Shown in pieces: positions 60,818 to 64,000 of a stretch of DNA of 64,000 bases (position 1 is the first letter of the stretch; every line of letters begins with the position of its first letter). Made by a program: the position numbers and the translations under genes. Source of the stretch: Paracoccaceae bacterium (GTDB taxonomy: Bacteria; Pseudomonadota; Alphaproteobacteria; Rhodobacterales; Rhodobacteraceae); contig WLWX01000001.1 of assembly GCA_012103375.1 (NCBI GenBank), forward strand, positions 2,832,492 through 2,896,491, given 5' to 3'. The notes beneath the pieces were generated by a model. It was not told the DNA's origin, made no database searches, and was given only the letters and a program-made list of their open reading frames with translations.

Positions 60818-62889
60818 CTATTCGGCCAGGCGCATGACGGCATCGACGGCGGTGACACCCTGTTCGTGGACAAGGATCGGATTAACCTCGACGTCGCCAT
60901 CAAGCGCGGCAAGGGCGCACAATGCGTCGATCAGCGCGTTCTGATCGCCTGCCGATGCGCCGCGATATCCGCCGATCAGCCGGCTGACATTCAGCGAGGC
61001 CAGCGCCGCTTCGATTTGCGGGCGGGTAAACGGGGCGGCGATCAGCCGTTGATCCGACCACAATTCGGCCTGAACGCCGCCACCTGCGATCATCATCACA
61101 CGGCCCACGACCGGGTCCGTTGTGACGCTGGCCATAACCTCGGCCACCGCTACCGGGGCCATGCGTTCGACCATCACCCGATCGGTCGGTATCATCGCCT
61201 GCATCTGCGCGACAGCCGCTTCAACCGCATCACGGGTGCACAGACCCAAGGCCACGCCGCCTGCGTCGCTTTTGTGCAGCAGCGCTGCATCCAGCGCTTT
61301 CAGAGCCACCGGAAAGCCAAGCGCTTGGGCAACCTCTGCCGCGTCGCCCGGTGCACATCTGCGCCCTGCGGGCACCGGAATTCCGACAGCGGCCAGCCGT
61401 TCTTTCGCGTCAAATTCGTCCAAGGTCCGCCCAGTGGCGGGGCTTGCCTGACCGCAGATCAGCGCTTCCGGCCCCTCGCGCCGGATCGCGTCCAGGCGTT
61501 CCCGCCAGCGAAGCGTGAGGCCCAGCGCCGCAATGCATTCCGAAAGCCCCTGCATCGGCACCATGCCTGCCGCACGCGTCTGTTCGCGCGCGCTGGCAGG
61601 CAGGCAGTCGATCAGCGGGGCAAGCTGGATCAGGGCCATGTCGCGCCCCTCTGCCGCCTGTGCCAGCGCCTCAAGCTGGGCGGCGTATTCAGAGACGTCC
61701 CAGGCGCCCTCGGGCGGGTAATTCTGCACCAGAATCGCCAGGTCATAGCCGGTTTCCAGCAGCACAGACTGGAATGCGGTCTGTGCCCGGGTATCGTTCC
61801 ACGCCGCCATCGTCACATCCATCGGGTTCGCGGGCGTGGCAATGTCGGGCAGCAGCGGGCGCATCCGCGCGGTGATCTCGTCCGTCGGTTGCGGCAGCTC
61901 GAAGCCTGCCGCGCTCAGATGATCGGCCAGCATGATCCCCATAACGCCCGATGCCGCCGTCACCAGCGCCCGCCGTCCACGCGGCACCTGCCCGGCATCG
62001 ACAAGTTTCAACGTCTCAAGAAATTCCGACATCGTGTTCGTCGCGATGATCCCCAGGCGGTCGAACAGCGCGTCCCAGGCCGCCCCCGCCCCCGTCATCG
62101 AGGCTGTGTGGCTGGCCGCCGCCTTCGCCCCGACGTCCGAGCGTCCAAACTTCAGCGCAACGATGGGCTTGCCCAGTGTCGCGGCCCGAGCGGCGGCGCG
62201 GCGCAGAGCGGCAATATCCCCGACCCCTTCGAAGCTGAGGCCAACAGCGGTGACGCGCGGGTCGTTCAGCAGGTATTCCGTCGCTTCGGACACGCAAACG
62301 CCGGCCTGGTTGCCACAGCCTACCAGATGGGTCACCGGCAGCCCCCGGTCGGCGAAGACGCAATCACACAGGAACCCGCCGCCCTGACTGACGATGGCCA
62401 CGCCGGATGTCGGGTGCGCGCAGCCGAAATGATCCATCACCGCCGCCATCGGGTCGAGGAAGTTGACCAACCCGATCGAATTCGGACCCAGAAGCGCCAT
62501 GCCTCGGGCGGCGTCGCTTAACCGGGCCTGCGAATCGTCATCGCCGGTTTCAAGAAAACCAGCGGCGTTGCAGATAACCGCCTTGCACCCCTGATCGCGC
62601 AACTGGGCGATGACCGTGACTGCGGCGTGCCGGGGGACGCCGACAAACGCCAGATCCACAGTGGCTGGCAGGGCTTAATTGACTTTGTGCAGGCGAACCC
62701 CTCAATCGCGTCATACTTCGGGCTGACCACGAAGGTCTGCCCGGCGAACCCCTGATCCCTATGAAAGCGCAGTGCAGCCGCCAGGTTCGATCCGCCCACA
62801 AAGACGACCGAGGCCGGGCGAAACAGCGCGTCGAGATGCGCCGCCGGGGTGGTGGGCGTTGCCGCTTCGTTGGCTGGAACGTCCTTCAT
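60818..62889 (-). pseudogene. NDP-forming acyl-CoA synthetase with a frameshift near its N-terminus
   Basis: CoA-binding/succinyl-CoA-ligase-like plus ATP-grasp enzyme of about 690 residues. The N-terminal CoA-binding domain starts MKDVPANEAATPTTPAAHLD and continues HLDALFRPASVVFVGGSNLA. At about 62665-62690 the frame breaks, and the rest (DLAFVGVPRHAAVTVIAQLR; VAIVSQGGGFLCDCVFADRG; FGRSDVGAKAAASHTASMTG with the phospho-His; ATP-grasp GFPVALKALDAALLHKSDAG) continues in another frame. A single missing base would restore it. AAGGG precedes the start at 62889. A sequencing error cannot be ruled out. Confidence 0.82.
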
Positions 62890-63135
62890 CCGGCACCCTT
62901 CACGGTTGGACTGCGCCTTGTCCGCCGCAGGATCACCTGTGTTCATCGGACAAGGCAGAATTGAGTGATCTGCGGCACATCTGTCAACGGCTGGGTTTAA
63001 TCGGGCAGGGATTTCACGCCGCGCTATTGGGGGAAGCCAAGGATTGGAGCGCACATTTTCACTTGCCTCCCAAGTCAAAAGACATATGAACGCTGGCGCC
63101 TATTTGATATGCGGTTTTCAAAAGGTATCCGTAAC

Positions 63136-63903
63136 ATGAAACTTTGTGTCATTATCCCTTGTTTCGACCACGCAGATTTCGTCAGCAACGCTGTCGGGTC
63201 TGCCTTGCGGCAGGCAGACGATGTGCATGTCATCGTGGTCAACGACGGATCGCGCGATCATTCGCACGAGGTTCTGGCCCAATACGCCTGGATTGAACCG
63301 CGGCTGAACGTCATCGAACAGGCCCATAAGGGCGCCGCCGCCGCGCGCAATGCCGGGCTGGAGGCGCTTCCGCCAGATTGCGATCTGGTGGCCTTTCTGG
63401 ACAGCGATGATGTGTTCTGCCCGGGCTACCTTGCCGCCATCCCCGCCCAGTTCGAGAAAAATGACGCCCTACGGTTCACCTTTGGCCGCATTCGGCTGGT
63501 GGACGGGCTTGACTATGTTTCGGGTCAGCCGACGCGAACCGCCCGGCGGAGGGAGCTTTATGCGCCCTACCTCGGCGCCGCAGTCTTCCGGCGTGGATTT
63601 GTGGATCGACTTGGGCAATTCGACACGGAATTCGTGCAAGGGGAAGACGTCGACTATCTTCTGCGCGCGTTCGAGCAAAGCGCCAGGTTTGATCAGTCCG
63701 CAACAGTTTGCGTGAATTTCCTGCGCCATGGACGCAATCGCAGCATCAATGCCAGTGCCGCGCGACGTGGATTTCTGCTGGCGTTGCAAAAGTCGGTCGC
63801 GCGGCGGCGCAAAGACGCCAAACTGCACATTCCGCGCCCGCCGTTCGCCATGCGCCCGCTGGCCGAAACGACATTCGATAATAAGGTTTCACGAACGCCT
63901 TGA
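63136..63903 (+). CDS. Family 2 glycosyltransferase
   Basis: A 255-residue GT-A-fold enzyme. The nucleotide-sugar region is MKLCVIIPCFDHADFVSNAV, VIVVNDGSRDHSHEVLAQYA, HKGAAAARNAGLEALPPDCD and LVAFLDSDDVFCPGYLAAIP (DxDD metal motif). A later Glu-Asp (FVQGEDVDYLLRAFE) is in the expected catalytic place. I chose the ATG at 63136 (AAAGG upstream) over 63109. The acceptor is unknown; a cell-surface polysaccharide is the usual role. Confidence 0.88.
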   Translation: MKLCVIIPCFDHADFVSNAVGSALRQADDVHVIVVNDGSRDHSHEVLAQYAWIEPRLNVIEQAHKGAAAARNAGLEALPPDCDLVAFLDSDDVFCPGYLAAIPAQFEKNDALRFTFGRIRLVDGLDYVSGQPTRTARRRELYAPYLGAAVFRRGFVDRLGQFDTEFVQGEDVDYLLRAFEQSARFDQSATVCVNFLRHGRNRSINASAARRGFLLALQKSVARRRKDAKLHIPRPPFAMRPLAETTFDNKVSRTP

Positions 63904-63934
63904 GGGGGGCCGCTTCGGGCCTGACGCGACCTGC

Positions 63935-64000
63935 CTATGGTTCTGCCGCGTCCGTCGCAGCGATGTCAAAGGATGGCGTTGTCCGCGTCACCTGTAACAA
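63935..64000 (-). CDS. Possible C-terminal end of a gene running out of the window
   Basis: The minus strand reads LLQVTRTTPSFDIAATDAAE then P and TAG, an open frame to the window edge with GC-rich codon usage. It is too short to assign a product. Confidence 0.25.
   Translation of the reverse strand: MLQVTRTTPSFDIAATDAAEP

Noticed and set aside
60773..62521. A 582-codon plus-strand frame opposite the acyl-CoA synthetase
   Set aside because: Shadow frame, no motif, no ribosome site.

Overview
The window looks like chromosomal DNA from a Rhodobacterales (Roseobacter-group) alphaproteobacterium. The evidence is the high-GC coding bias, the ruvC-ruvA-ruvB-ybgC-tolQ-tolR block, phosphatidylcholine synthase, XerC next to DUF484, the YcjX/TIGR01620 pair, two DUF1127 proteins and several dimethylglycine/sarcosine dehydrogenase-type oxidoreductases. 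The species cannot be named from this alone. I see no rRNA, tRNA or CRISPR array.

Layout. 1-5.3 kb: Holliday-junction and Tol genes on the minus strand. 5.5-12.7 kb: small proteins, prmA, a TetR gene with two matching operators, a damaged msrA/acetyltransferase locus, an MFS carrier, 5-formyl-THF cyclo-ligase and mgtE. 12.8-20.2 kb: guanine deaminase, 8-oxoguanine deaminase, an inositol-monophosphatase-family enzyme, an XRE regulator and a quinone oxidoreductase, with a small two-gene operon wrecked by an IS630 element and a miniature element. 20.3-27.7 kb: aminotransferase, metallo-beta-lactamase hydrolase, betaine-aldehyde-type dehydrogenase, acyl-CoA dehydrogenase, BenE-type carrier, a CaiD-like hydratase broken by a miniature element, and a thioesterase. 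This could be a gamma-butyrobetaine/carnitine route. 28.0-40.6 kb: two GcvT-fused flavin oxidoreductases, two choline-kinase-like phosphotransferases, a phosphatase, a DeoR regulator and a betaine-type ABC transporter. 41-45.1 kb: HupE/UreJ and DUF4198 genes and a composite IS1182 structure. 45.2-57.5 kb: truA, ycjX and its partner, ileS, ogt, OsmC, pcs, xerC, DUF484. 57.7-64 kb: DUF1127, LysR, ureidoglycine aminohydrolase, SDR, a frameshifted acyl-CoA synthetase and a glycosyltransferase.

How genes fit together. The middle of the window is devoted to quaternary and methylated amines: uptake by a ProXVW-type transporter, possible phosphorylation and dephosphorylation, and demethylation by flavoenzymes with folate-binding GcvT domains. 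The 5-formyl-THF cyclo-ligase and the phosphatidylcholine synthase relate to the same C1 and choline chemistry but lie apart.

Mobile DNA is the second theme. Five base-identical 218-bp miniature elements share a 20-bp terminal repeat that resembles the ends of a resident IS1182-family element. Two of them flank that IS as a composite with a matching outer GGCC. Two others interrupt genes that can be rebuilt exactly by removing the element and one target copy. A different TA-flanked miniature element supplies the last base of a stop codon. A third family of intergenic repeats carries 20-bp inverted arms. Several further genes show point damage: an in-frame TGA, a frameshift, a missing start codon and an msrA remnant.
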